64,000 nucleotides of DNA from Ctenosaura bakeri (Eukaryota; Chordata; Lepidosauria; Squamata; Iguanidae): contig CAOLHI010003120.1 in assembly GCA_948474755.1 (NCBI GenBank), forward strand, positions 124,001 through 188,000, written 5' to 3'. Of the stretch, positions 35,446-47,595 are shown piece by piece (positions within the stretch are counted from its first letter, which is position 1; every line of letters begins with the position of its first letter). The notes below the pieces were generated by a model that did no database searches, was not told the DNA's origin, and saw nothing but the letters and a program-made list of their open reading frames with translations. A program made the position numbers and the translations under genes.

Positions 35446-36112
35446 TGCAAGCGCATTGTTCTCTGCACAGTTTTGATTTGCAGTAAGCCTCACTTTTCCT
35501 GTCTCAGAAGCTTCCCTGAAGAAATAGCTCAGAGGGTAAACAGGTTAGCTCAGGTTTGGTTAGGGTTGCCAGACTGAAAATGAAGAAAGTTCTGTACTTT
35601 TAACAGTGGTGCAGAAGAGGGAATTTTGTTAGGGCTGCTTGTCACACAACCAGGAAACAAGCAACACCTGCTCCTCCTTCTTCTACAGCACCATAAAAGG
35701 TACATCAGCCTCCCCCAGTTTTCAGTCTGGTAAACCTAGTCTGGCCCAAGGTACTTGGCTGTCTGAGGTGAAGGGCAAGATGGTTTCCATCTCTTCCCCA
35801 CTTTAAATACAGAACTCAGCTAACTATCAGTTGAATCCTAATTCAGCATTGGTGACAGGACAGCACATTCCACCACATCTGAGGAAATGAAGTAAAGGGC
35901 AGGCTTGGGATGCTCTAGGAGAACGATGGGTGCTCCCACAATCAATCCATACTCCAGCATTCATTGTCGTAGGACTCACTCTGTCTAATGGTACAACAAT
36001 ATGGACACACACTCTTGATAATGCCCAAACTGCTATGTAGGGAAGGGTAGAAGAGAATGAGTGCTCCTGTTCTTCCTGTCTTTCCTCCTCTTTTACAGCA
36101 TATGTAGACACT

Positions 36113-36359
36113 GGTCATTTCTGCACTAGCCTGTTATAGCGCTATGATTCCACTTTCAATATCCTATGGAATCCTGGGGTTTGCAGTTTCAGGAGGGGCT
36201 GGCCGAAATCTAGAGCGGTGTGGAAGATCAGTAGAAATATTTCAGGGTACTGTACAATGATAAAATGTTTATTTTATATGATTGAATTATAATAAAATTA
36301 TGACTTAAAAAAAAGAAAGTGGAATCATAGCGCTATAACAGGCTAGTGCGGAAATGGCC
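36113..36359. mobile_element. MITE with 45-bp terminal inverted repeats and 3-bp duplication
   Basis: 36,113-36,157 and 36,315-36,359 are inverted copies with 43 of 45 matches; the ends are ggtcatttctgcac and gtgcggaaatggcc. Flanking triplets are ACT and ACT. The interior is AT-rich and contains the 'tatggaatcctggggtttgc' motif of the palindromic repeats at 14,925 and 26,556. A 3-bp duplication suggests PIF/Harbinger. Confidence 0.85.
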
Positions 36360-36883
36360 ACTCTCTCTGTCTGCCTTTTTCTGTATTTGTATTTTGTTCA
36401 TATTTTTGTTTGTCCACAAATTATATTTTCATTGAGTTCTGATAAGGGAGAAACCAACACATAACATGTTATGAATAGATATAAGAGCAAGCTAAGGAAA
36501 TGGAGGCACTATTGATCTGTTGGATATAGGGTGAGGTTTTTTTTTTTTCCTCATAAAGGCTATGTTGGTTCTTGGAAAGCACATGGGGCCACTTCCCACA
36601 GTGAGTGTGGCTTTCACACTGTTTCTGAAGCATCAGTTCAAGATGCCAGGAGCAACTTAATCTAGCAGTTCTTCACTGCGTCCATTTTGCTTGGCCCTCA
36701 TCTAGAGGCTTGGGGTGAAATTGGAGTCTTTGGGAACTGCAGCAGGTGGCTTGAAGTGTTGATGGCCAACATAGCTGGCTTCTCAATCTGAGAGGAAAGA
36801 GCAGGCCAAACAGGGAGGCCTGGTAGGTTGAATTCAGGCCTTAACCTGGAGGCTTCCCTCCCTCAGTATAATGTTTATATCTT

Positions 36884-36950
36884 AGAATCGTAGACTCATT
36901 GAGTTGGAAGAGACCACAAGGGTCATTCAGTCCAGCTGCCTCCCATGTGG
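36884..36950 (-). mobile_element. CR1 LINE 3' terminal fragment
   Basis: The stretch atagaatcatag-like, tgagttggaagagaccacaa, then gtccagctgcctcccatg is the reverse complement of the CR1 3' end. Confidence 0.7.
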
Positions 36951-37608
36951 CGAATATATAATCTTATTCCATAATCTTTATTTCTATTGTAGAGTGCCAT
37001 AGCTAAGTGCAGGACTAGTCCTACTAACAGGCAGAACAAAGAACCTATCTCAAGCAGCAGAGTTTGGGTTGCACAAAAGGGCAACAAAGTATTATTTAAC
37101 TGATGGCTTTTTTCCTGACTGGGATAAGAATAAGGAGAGGGGCTTGTGGGATTTTCTGACTCATGTGTCAGAATACATTGCCTGGCTTTGGGGGTACTGG
37201 CAAGCACTTTGATTGACTGGAAGGCAGATCCTATTTGATGCTAAGCCTGAGGTGGCAAAATATATTGGGACAGCAGTGGCCAAATGATAGAGGACCTGCT
37301 TTGAACGTACATTGTAAGGCTCTGTCTCCACAGTATCTAGTTAAATGACGTCAAGTAGTGAGGCTGGAAAAAAATCTCTCTGCACTGAGGCCCTTAGGAG
37401 TTGCTAAGATTCAGAACAGATAACATTAGGCTTACTAGGTCAATGATCTGGTAGTTTCTGGCAGGTTCGTGTGCTCATTCAGAACTTGAAAAGGTTACTT
37501 TTTTTTGACAACAGCTCCCAGAATCCTCCAGGTAGTACAGCCACTGACCATGCTAATTACGGACTTCTGGGCACTATGTTCCCAAAAAGTAACTCAGGAA
37601 CCCTGGAA

Positions 37609-37870
37609 ACATATTTGGGATAGCCATGTTGGCCATGCAGGAAAATACAACAAAATCCAAAATTCACAAAAGAGCCAGCTGAAACGTGCAAAATACATTA
37701 TGCAAGCTTTTGAAGCTCCACTGGCTTCTTTATCAGGCATGGTTGTTAAACAATCATACAAGAGGAAAAAAGATGAAAAGTCAGAGGCCTATATTTAGGA
37801 TCAGATGTTGTTGCATTACATTGATCTCAATGCAGACAGAGGCCACTCCCTGTCTTGCCACGGGGGACTG
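37609..37870. repeat. Interspersed repeat related to 27,290-28,540
   Basis: Shared motifs gatagccatgttggccatgc and tccactggcttctttatcag occur at equivalent spacing. The intergenic sequence on either side is unremarkable. Confidence 0.5.
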
Positions 37871-38018
37871 GGACATTAGACAGTAAAATTTAATGGTAGC
37901 AGCAATAAAGTAACTTCTTTTGGGAATCCGTCTGTCTTTGTCAAACCCCCTATTCTTCTCTAGAAAACTATAGCACTTTTATGATGTGAGCAAAACCAGC
38001 ACCCCTGTATGAATGGAT

Positions 38019-38223
38019 TGCTGTTGTTGCTGTTGTTGTGTGCCTTTAAGTTGTTTCCAACTTATGGTGACCCTAAGACAAACTTACCACAGGGTTTTCT
38101 GGGGCTGAGAGTGTGTGACACACCCAAGGTCACTCAATGGATTTCCACTGCCAAGCAGGGAATCAAAGCCTGGTCTCCAGGGTCACAGTCCAAAGCTCAA
38201 ACCACTACACCATGCTGGCTCTC
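38019..38223 (-). repeat. tRNA-derived SINE, minus strand
   Basis: tgctgttgttgtgtgccttt is the reversed tail, and accatgctggctctcagg the reversed head. It is nearly full length. Confidence 0.85.
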
Positions 38224-38692
38224 AGGATGAATCCTTAAATGAGACCAAATATTCCTGTTCTGCATATCATTTTTTCCCCTTTACTAAGTGATAGCAACCC
38301 CCTTTCATATTTTGCCTTCCATCTATGACCTACTACGAAAAGTAATAGGAAAACAAAGCAATAGTTACTACATTGATTAGCCAATGCTTCCTGCATATAA
38401 TCTTTGCCCAAGGCCCCACTGCATAGCCCAATGGTCATATCACATCCTTCAGGCAGAGGAAGTAGCAAATAGTGATTCATTTTTAGTGTTCATGTGCTGA
38501 TTGCAGATAATTAGTCTTCAGTAGTTATCTCCAGGCAAAAGGCATTATCCTCCTAAAGCGTACACATTCAGCATTTCTGACTTTGCAAGACCAATAATAT
38601 AATGAGCACAGAAGAAGAAATAATCATGTAGCACTTCCTATAGCTATGAAAATACAATTGTTAAGAGCTCACATTATTATTTATCCCTCTAT

Positions 38693-38825
38693 TGTAGCAA
38701 TGAGGAATGTGTGGCCTTCCAGATTTTGTTGGACTGCAGCTCCCATCATCCCTCTCAATTGGCTGTGTTGACTAGAGTTTATAGGAATGGCAATCCTACA
38801 ACATGTGGAGGTTCACGTTTCCCAC
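38693..38825. repeat. Palindromic 'ttgttggactgcagctccc' repeat
   Basis: An arm near 38,725 (ttggactgcagctcccatca) is mirrored near 38,795 (acaacatgtggagg). Other members or pieces are at 16,430, 41,565, 44,842-44,945, 45,755-45,875 and 51,935-52,025. Confidence 0.55.
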
Positions 38826-41099
38826 CAATAAACTATTGTCTTTGATCTGTTATTATTCCTACTGTGGCAGAGATGGGGAATGTGTCTTCTTACAGATATT
38901 TTTGTACATAACTCCCATCACCCTCATCGAGCATGATAGATGTTACACTTTAGCAGTATGGTGGGGGAGGTACGTGTTCTGATCCCTGTGCTGTGAATTT
39001 ACTGTTTCAGCCAGCTCCCTGTTTCCAGAAGGGTTGCCTACTTTCTTTTGCTGTTTCCCTTCATTGCAATCTCTTTCAAGTGGTTGAAGATGGAACTGCA
39101 TATACAGTAAAGTACCAAACTGGATTTGGGGACAGGCCTCGAACTATAAATGCACTTGTCAGGATCATTTGTACTGAAAATTCAAGGTCACTTGTAATGC
39201 AGATCGAAGTGCAGTGCAGACCAAGACCTATCTGGCCTTTAAGAATTTCAGACAGCTTTTAAACTAAGGGTAGTAATCTCAAACTCTCCAGATAAGGTTA
39301 GATTAGAACTCCAATTATTTTTCTGACCATTGGCCATCCTGTTTGGGGCTCAGTAAGACTCAGCATTGTTCACAGTAACTCCTTGTTTGAACGTACAAGT
39401 AGATGAACTGGATGAACTGGGCTGTGACTGCAAAAGGTTTGTGTCACATAAAAGCTGTTAGTCTTCAAAGTGCCTCAAGACTCTTTGTGATTATTTGAGT
39501 TGCCCTTGGGGCCCCGTCTTGACTAATTGAGAATAATTGTCCAAAGTGAGCTGTGTAAAGTAGCCTGCCATTTCCTTTGACAAGCTTCCTATGATTGACT
39601 TTAAGCCTGTCATTATCACAATGAGTGTGCAGGGCTGTTTGTACAGGGTTAAGAATATTGTATGTATTGCAAATCAAACCTTTATAAATAGCACTATCAA
39701 GAACCACAACAGAGAAGATGAACTGTGCTAACTGGTTTCAGGAGAATGTAGCAAGAAAGAACTCTTTAAAGGGGAGGCCAATGTTGTCGGTTGCGGTAGG
39801 CCATATTGATGCCCTCTGTATCAAACCAATATGGACCTCTTTTTCATACTTTTGTGGCCCTATAGCAACAGAATGGGTGAGACAAGGAGAGACTGCTTAG
39901 CCAGCTGAGCATCTGTGACATAGCCTGTACAGACAATGTGTCACATACGATCCAACATTTCACAGATGAAAAACGGGACACATGTATCAGACTGTGGTCA
40001 ATATGGCAAAAATTATTAATGAGGAAGAATACACAAGCTAGGAGAAGCTGCTGCAGGCTGCTTTTCCCTGAGCCTGCCGGGAAGGGCAACATTCCATCAT
40101 TTCCTCTTCTTTCCACACTGATGAGTTAACTGAGTGCAAACTACTTTTGCACTTTGAACTCAGTTTCTGGCAATTGAGACCAAAAAGAGAGAGTGGGAGG
40201 AGGAAAGAGAAACCAGAACAAGTAAAAGCTGCTGAAAAAAATGGGATGACAGAAGATTAATTGGACTGTTTCTATTTCATGCCAGAACTGGTCCTTGTCT
40301 TAGACATTTCCACACAACACTGTACTATGTCATCCTGTCACAATCCCGGCAGCGCCTCTGCTGGGTTGGGAGTGTGTCCCCAATGCTCCCCTCTGCACCC
40401 AGCCAGCTGCCTGCAGAAGGGAGTGTGAGGGACATGCTCCTTCCTTCCGCACTGTAGCCGGCCTTCTCCCCTTGCTTCAGTCAAGAAGGAAGTATGTGAT
40501 TGTGCTTTCGGCCCTTCTGCATGGCTGGTGGCAACAGAAGCCTCATGTGATCAGTCGCCACTGACAGAGTTTTTCCGTCAATGCTATACCCCGCGATCAC
40601 ACCAGCTGGGGATGCAAGAAGGGTGGGACCATGACAACGTCATGGGAAAGTATTTTTGTGGCTCCACTCCTCTCGCATCCCCATGCTGACAGGGTGCCGT
40701 TCTACGGAAATGGCTTTAGACTGTCCACCCTGATAACTATGTCCATTTGGCATTTTCTGTTTTGCAGCTCTTCTCCTTTCACTACTTTTTGTGAATGAGG
40801 GATCACCTTCTAATTCAGAGATGGGCAAAGTATAACCTGCAGCTGCATGCAGCCCCAGAGCCACTTTGTGATTTTGTAAGGGCATATTTGCAATGTTGTT
40901 CAGAAAGATGAAGTTCACAGTTTGCATTTCAGCTGCTTTTGCTTTGCTTTTGAAGTGGCTGTAAATTCTCTGTGGTTTCCTAACAATTGGAAAGGTTTTC
41001 TGTCTGAAAATCTTTCCAGGACAGAAAACTGGCCTGGAACATACTGCACCTGTTAAGTCCTGTCCAACACTGTTAGGCTAATCTTGAACTAAACCTGCG
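38826..41099. other. Intergenic, mostly unrecognised; GC-rich block at 40,305-40,715
   Basis: The GC-rich block begins gacatttccacac and ends ctacggaaatggc, weakly like the inverted ends of the Harbinger-like elements, so it may be another member. No gene was recognised. Confidence 0.35.
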
Positions 41100-41247
41100 A
41101 ACTTGAATCAAACCAGGATTCAGTTCCTGTTTCCTGGCTATGAAAACCCACTGGATGATCTTGGTCTTGTTGCACACTCTCAGCCCCAGAAAACCCCCTT
41201 AGGGTCACCATAAGTTGGAAGTGACTTGAAGACACACAACAACATGA
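41100..41247 (+). repeat. tRNA-derived SINE, 5' truncated
   Basis: It keeps the body (aaaacccactggatgatctt) and the tail (ttgaagacacacaacaac). Confidence 0.75.
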
Positions 41248-41283
41248 GTATATTATAGTATAATAATATAGTATACATTGTAC

Positions 41284-41510
41284 GAGAGCCAACATGGTGT
41301 AGTATCAAAATATGATGTAGTATCAAACTAACTTTGAGTATCAAACTATGACCCTGAAGACCAGGGTTTGATTCCCCACTTGGCCATGGAAACCCACTGG
41401 GTGACCTTGGGAGTGTCACACACACTCTCAGACCCAGAGAACCCCATAATAGGGTTGCCTTAAGGTCATCATAAGTTGGAAACAACTTGAAGACACACAA
41501 ACAACAAACC
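41284..41510 (+). repeat. tRNA-derived SINE
   Basis: Head gagagccaacatggtgtagt, a short internal duplication of 'gtagtatcaaa', B box gggtttgattccccac, tail gacacacaaacaacaaa. Confidence 0.83.
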
Positions 41511-42646
41511 TCTTTATGTAAACAGTTATAGTACAATACTGAATTCTTAATACAGAAGCATGGCCTTCCAGATACTGTTGGACTGCAGCTCCTAATGTTC
41601 TCTTTCCCAATGTTTAAGTACTTTAGCCAGCCATAGTTATCCATAAGAAGTTATATTAGTCACCTGTGTTTAATTGGCTTGATGCAGGAATTACTGGAAG
41701 AAGTATAGTCTACATATGCTAACCAACAAGTCATACCAGATTCTTTCAGTTACTTTTGTAAATGTAAAACCTGCTCAATCCTCAAGTCTATATTCTGTTC
41801 TATGCCATAAGTTATCGTCCTTGTGTCACAAAAAGGTCCTGGAAAAAGGCATCAGAGGCACTTGTGATTATGATTACCTTTATAATTCTTGAATACTTTT
41901 GTAATATGCAATGATTCATTTGTGTTTCTTTGTGCCTACTCTCTAAAAACCACACCTCTGAGCACTCCTGTCTTAACAAGCATAGAAATCAAGGATGATG
42001 ACACTTGTTGGACCTGACTGTGGTGCACTGATGTCCACAGCCCAGCCCTGGGCATAAGGAGTTGGCCTGTTCCAAATCACTCAGGAAATAAATCCCACAT
42101 AGGACTTTTCCATGGTTCCTTATCTGGCTGTGGCTCCTAAAACAACACATTTATTCTCTTTACACCCATGCGGGTTGTGTTGCTGTGGCAACAATGTGCC
42201 AGGCATTATGTAATGGCTACACTAATATAGTAATTTTTAAACTGTCTTTCAGAATATTTTAAAATACACTTTAAAGTACAAATTATTAGGTTTCCATATC
42301 CTCATTAAAATGGCATGTGAATGGAAACTTCTTCACTCCATAGGATCTTGATATTTGGAGTGAGGCAAAATTATTAGTTTTGTTTATTTATTGTTTTCTA
42401 TCTTGCTTCCCCCCCAGGCCTGGGACTCAAAGTGGTTTTCAAATGTTAAAACAGGTACAGCTAAAGTTCACATCATACAAAAGTTAAAATATAATTATTC
42501 TTTAAATAGAATTAAAAGAATTAAAAACATATCCATAAACACATCACATGAAAATATTATCAACTGGATTAAAAGTAATTAAAAGCATATTTGTTAAAAA
42601 GAAATACAACAAATATAGAACCATAGCACATCATTAAAGGTCCTTT

Positions 42647-42834
42647 TTTGTTGCTGTGTGCCTTCAAGTAATTAATCCAAAGTATGGCATCCAAAGTATG
42701 GCAACTCTAAGACAAACCTAACGTGATGCACCCAAGGTCACCCAGTGGGTTCCCATGGCTGAGCGGGGAATTGAACCCTCGTCTCCAGAGTTGTAGTCTA
42801 ACATTCAAAATGCTACACCACACTGGCGCTCTAA
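42647..42834 (-). repeat. tRNA-derived SINE, minus strand
   Basis: It runs from ttgttgctgtgtgccttcaa to ctacaccacactggcgctc and has a small internal duplication ('catccaaagtatggc'). Confidence 0.8.
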
Positions 42835-42839
42835 AGGTC

Positions 42840-44580
42840 CTTTCCCCACAAGTAATCAGTTCTTTGCCTTCAACTGCCTATGGCAGGAGAACTAGGGAGA
42901 TAACAGCCTAGCCTCTCTAGGAAGGAAGCTGCAGAGCTGTCTCCACAAAAGATCTTAAAAACTCGTGCTTATTAATACAAGGAGATAGGGTCTTTCAAAC
43001 AGCTGGTTTATGAGGGAGGAGATCCAAAATCTGTATCTGGGCAATAGCTTGATTAGGGTCAACCACAATGTTGCAAAAGAGAGTATGATAAGCAGATATG
43101 AAAAAAAGAAAGTCTAAAAATTAGTCCAGATTGTCAAAGGCTTGCACATTCTTTGGTGACATTTTGTTTGGTTCAATCAGGCTGTTAATCAGCTATAGAT
43201 TTTAAATAAATTACTCACTTAAACAAACCCTTGGGGTCAAATTAGACAATACAATTAACAAACCCTCCAGGGTGAACTATGTCTGCCATATCACGCCCTC
43301 AACTGGGTAACTTGCATTTGGTGTGCTTTTTTTCTTGATTCATCACAGGGAAATAATGACAGAATTAATTTGCATGTCTCATGGCTAGGGCACACACCTC
43401 TGAAGAAACTCAACTGTGAGAAGGAATTCATATTAATTGTACAAAGTACATATTCATGATAATGTCTAGTTTGACATTCTGCAGCAGCAATTGGTGGCTT
43501 CCATGTCAGTGAGGTATTGCATTTGCTATGGGTTTTAGTCTGAACGAGAAATAAACACTCTAAAGTGCTGAATCATATCCCCTTAATAGACTCAGAACCT
43601 TGGATAGCTCCTTTAAAGTTCAGACTAAAGCTCAAAACAGATTTGCTATTCAACTGACATAGAAACCACCACTGACCTCAGAAGTACACAGTGTGAATTT
43701 ATTGGTCACAGCAAATTGCACTTTCTTTCTTCCTTCCTTCCTTCCTTCCTTCGAAATGCCTCTAATCTGTCCTTAATTCTAGGATAGCAGGTCAGTATAA
43801 AAGAAGCATCAGACCCACAATATAGCATGATATATCTGTAAAATAAGACATTTCTGATTATAGGTTCTTGCTTACTCAGATTAACACAATTTCTATTGTA
43901 AATTTATGCACTTGACTGGTCATTCTTAATTAATCTTGAGAATGGTAATGACCATGGGTCAATGGCACTGATGTGCATGTGTGCCACTCCCCACTTCCTC
44001 AACATCTTCCTAAGGCTGCCCCCAATCCTCACCTCTGAACCCTTTCTTAGATCCACAGGCCTTATCTTTGTTGCAGCTGTTGCATCCTTTAAGTGAAACA
44101 GAATTTAAATGAAACATGGCAGAATATGGCTGTGTACAAGGATAATAGAGAGAAAGAGGAGCTCTGACATAATTGCCCTGTGTTGTTTCCCTAGAAACAA
44201 GAATTGGTATCACCTGAGTGATTGCAACACCAGATGACGTGTGATGGAGAGATAATAGGTTTTGTATACAGGAGCCTCACACCCAGCCTTTTCTCATTTT
44301 ATAGGGCTGGTAAATACATTATCTTGCCACTGAGATTTCTAATTATGTGGAACTGACACAACCTTCCTCTCAACACAAAGGAGGACACCTATTCTACTTA
44401 AGGCCATATAGATTCAAAACTGGAAGGTCATCATCTCAATTATGATGATATCCTATATCACTCACACTCTCAGTTCTATTCCTAAGGCTCCTAAGGAAGG
44501 ACCTTCTTGATTAGTTCACTCCTCTTTACTTGATTTTCTGAATCAGCTCTTGGCTTCAATTAACTTGCATCCTTTTCCAG
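42840..44580. other. Intergenic, nothing recognised except a (TTCC)n tract
   Basis: AT-rich DNA; a (TTCC)n run lies at about 43,729-43,752. No exon or repeat boundary was recognised. Confidence 0.4.
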
Positions 44581-44584
44581 CTTC

Positions 44585-44818
44585 TCTGGATCACTATGCC
44601 ACCCTGAACATTGCTGATCCCATTTAATTTCAGAGACTAAGCAGGGTTTGGCTTGGTCAGTATGAAGATGCAAGACCACCAGACATCTCTAGGGAGGAGT
44701 AGAAAAGAATTTTGCTTGAAGCTCTGGAGAGCCACTGCCAGTCAGAGTTGACAATATGGCCTCGATGGAACAATACTGGCCTGGCTCTGTATAAGATAGT
44801 ATGCTATGTTTCTATGCA
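44585..44818 (+). repeat. 5S rRNA-derived SINE
   Basis: The head tatgccaccctgaacattgc, followed by gactaagcagggtttggctt and ggtcagtatgaagatgcaag, follows 5S rRNA from about base 12 to base 85, including the internal promoter region. A non-5S body follows (gccactgccagtcagagttg; actggcctggctctgtataa), ending near gctatgtttctat. The head is too diverged to be a 5S gene. Confidence 0.75.
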
Positions 44819-44949
44819 TCCCATTGTACAGTGGGGATGGCTCTGTAGATGTTGTTGAATAGCAACTCTCACCATCTCTTTCCACTGGTTGCAGTAGCTA
44901 GGAATGATGAGAATTGTAGTCGCACAGTGTGTAGAGGATCATTCATTCT

Positions 44950-46565
44950 CCACTTCCTGTCCCACATTTTTCTCCATGCTGTGGCTTTGACCAAAATATC
45001 TTCTTGAGATTTTAATTTCTCCAGCTGCTCCAGAGAAAATCTCTGAACTACACCTAATAATCTTTTGGCATAAACTTTAGACTTATTAAAGAGCAGTTGC
45101 TTGACAGAAGAATCAGTGTCTTGTTTGGCTACACATCTGGTACTTGGTCATAAGGCTGCCATTTAAAACACATATTGAAGAACCAGAGAATAAATGTTGC
45201 CTTTTCCACCAAAGGGACTTAGGGAATTCACACTCTGAGACAAAAATAAAAGAGGGAAAAAGGAGCAAACTGCAGAACAGGATGTGGTGAAATAAACAGT
45301 CTTCTTTCTGAGGCACATCCAACAGACTGTGCACTACAACTGAAATGATACAAATCAGGTGCACAATGGCATTGTTCCCTCTCATATGGAGGCTGGATTG
45401 GCAGGCAGATTTGGCATCTGGCACCTGTATAGTGCCCAGCATATCCTGTTTACTAGAAAAACTGGACTGTTTAGACAAAATGTTATGAAATTTCAAGTTG
45501 TTCTTGCAAAACTTTGCAAGGTTCTGTGAACTGCTGTTGTGGTTCTTAGGTGTAATGAAACTGTAGAGAAGAAAAAAGATGAAAAAATGAGTGTATTTTC
45601 TTTATGACTTTTATAAAAATGTGTCCATTATCCTATTAAGCATATTGAGATTAGTGTGTTCAAGGACTGAAATGAGTAAAGGAAAGGGGTGGGATTATAC
45701 TGAACCTTTTATTTTCAAGGTAGAAAGAGCTTTGATGTTTAGCTATGTTTAGCTATGTTCCAGATACAATTAGACTGCATCTCACAGCATTCCTCACCAC
45801 TGGCTATACTGCCTAGGGAAGATGGGAGCAGCAGTCCAACAATGTCTTGAAGCCCTCACAATTCCATCCCTGAGATGTATATATGCTGGGCTGACCTGAG
45901 AAGAGCTCCCATCATCCATTATGGCCCAGGATGAAAGAGCTTCCATAACTTACGGCCCAAGATGAAAGACAAAATGGTTCCCTCCATCCATTCCAGAAAC
46001 TGACTGGCAATTGAATCTTAATTCAGCAAACATAACAGTTGGCAAAATCTTCCACTACACTGGATGCTCACTTAGGGGAACACAAGGCCATCTGCATGAT
46101 ACACAAGTTTTTTTCCCCAATGCCTTGCTGATCCTTCCTGCCTCTTAGCATTTGCTGCCTGAGGCAGTTCCTTCATTCCTCCACAGTGGTTCCAGAGTAT
46201 GGGATGACCAAAAATAATTTAATAACATATTTTTCTGTTTAAGTGAGCACTGTCATATACTTTGGGCCAAACCAGATGAGAGGATGGGAGATCCATGATC
46301 AGATAGTATCCTTTTTCTAAGCCAACCATCCTCCTCAAAACTTGCTATTTGTAAAAAAAAAAGAAAAGAAAAAAGAAAAAAGATAATGTTTTCCTGTAAG
46401 CTAATTGTATTCTCTCACTGAACAAAGAGAAGGTACTGGAAGTGATCTTAATTGGACAATTAATCTGTGGGAAAGTATTTCCCCTCCCTTATTCCTAATC
46501 AGATTTGGGTACATCTGTAATTGGGTTTAACTGAAATATAAATAAATAACTTTGCGGATCAGATT
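44950..46565. other. Intergenic, nothing recognised beyond a palindromic repeat at 45,755-45,875
   Basis: No splice-supported open frame was recognised. Confidence 0.4.
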
Positions 46566-46568
46566 GTG

Positions 46569-46722
46569 GTTGTTGTTGTGTGCCTTCAAATTGTTTCTGA
46601 CCTATGACAGTGAACCTAAAGTGAACCTATCATGGGATGGATTCCCATGGCCAAGCAGGGAATTGAACTGTAGTCTCCAGGGTCTGTAGTCCACAGCTCA
46701 ATCCACTACACTACATTGGTCT
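46569..46722 (-). repeat. tRNA-derived SINE, minus strand
   Basis: It runs from gttgttgtgtgccttcaaat to ccactacactacattggtc. Confidence 0.8.
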
Positions 46723-46848
46723 TCAGATTGTGGACCTTCTGTTATTTCATTTATTTGGTCCATCACTGTAGGCTACTGCAAGCCAACAATTTCTGGAAAG
46801 CTCTGCTCCACCAGCTGATATAGCAAGTTTCATTCTTATTTCAGCATC

Positions 46849-47010
46849 AGTACTCTTGGGTGACCTTAGGCAAGTCATACTCTCTCAACCTCAAAGGAAG
46901 GCAAAGGCAAACCCCCTTTTCTGAACAAGTCTTACCAAGAAGACCCCAAGATAGGTTCACCATAGGGTTGCCATAAGTAAGAAATGATTTGAGGGCACAC
47001 AACAACAACT
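46849..47010 (+). repeat. tRNA-derived SINE, 5' truncated
   Basis: gtgaccttaggcaagtcat, ccccaagataggttcacc, tail gcacacaacaacaac. Confidence 0.78.
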
Positions 47011-47595
47011 CTTCTACTCTGTTGTGGGTGCTGTTAAGCAATCCCTGTGTCATGTGTGATACTTCTTTGAAGAGGAAATACTTATGACTTTACACATCCC
47101 AGATTGCAACAAGCAGCATGACTACTATGTTTCTTAGAAAAAGGAATCCTGCCACTTCCCTGTTAATAGACCCTGATTCTTCCTTGTCCTTGAATTTCCA
47201 AAGTCTGGAAATAGCACCTGCAGAAATCTCTAGCAAAGATCATTTATATCACAATGTTAACTTTCTAATCACTTCTTTTGGTGGGACCGCACAAACAGAG
47301 AAGTTTTCACCAAAAATGACATAGTAATATTTTACTGCTTAACCATCCAGTTACACACTGTTTCCATACACTGCAGCTTAGGCTGCTATGGACCTGCATG
47401 CTGTGTCTAGTAGCAGCAGCTAAAACAATTCACTTGTTTATTGGAAGCTGAATGTGGAGCTGTTTGGAGTTCCAGGCTGGTCAGCTCAGTTCCTCCAGAT
47501 TGGCATAACACCCTTCCTCCTGGCACTATTAGTTGTGTTTGTATGTTTTTGTAAAGTTCCCACCATCATTTTAAGAAGCTGAGCATGGCCTATAT

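Noticed and set aside
38993..39262. 89-codon open frame in the intergenic region
   Set aside because: No paired splice sites, no homology recognised, and the length is not unusual for chance.
44585..44700. 5S rRNA gene
   Set aside because: The similarity is partial and diverged, and continues into a SINE body rather than ending in a T-run terminator.
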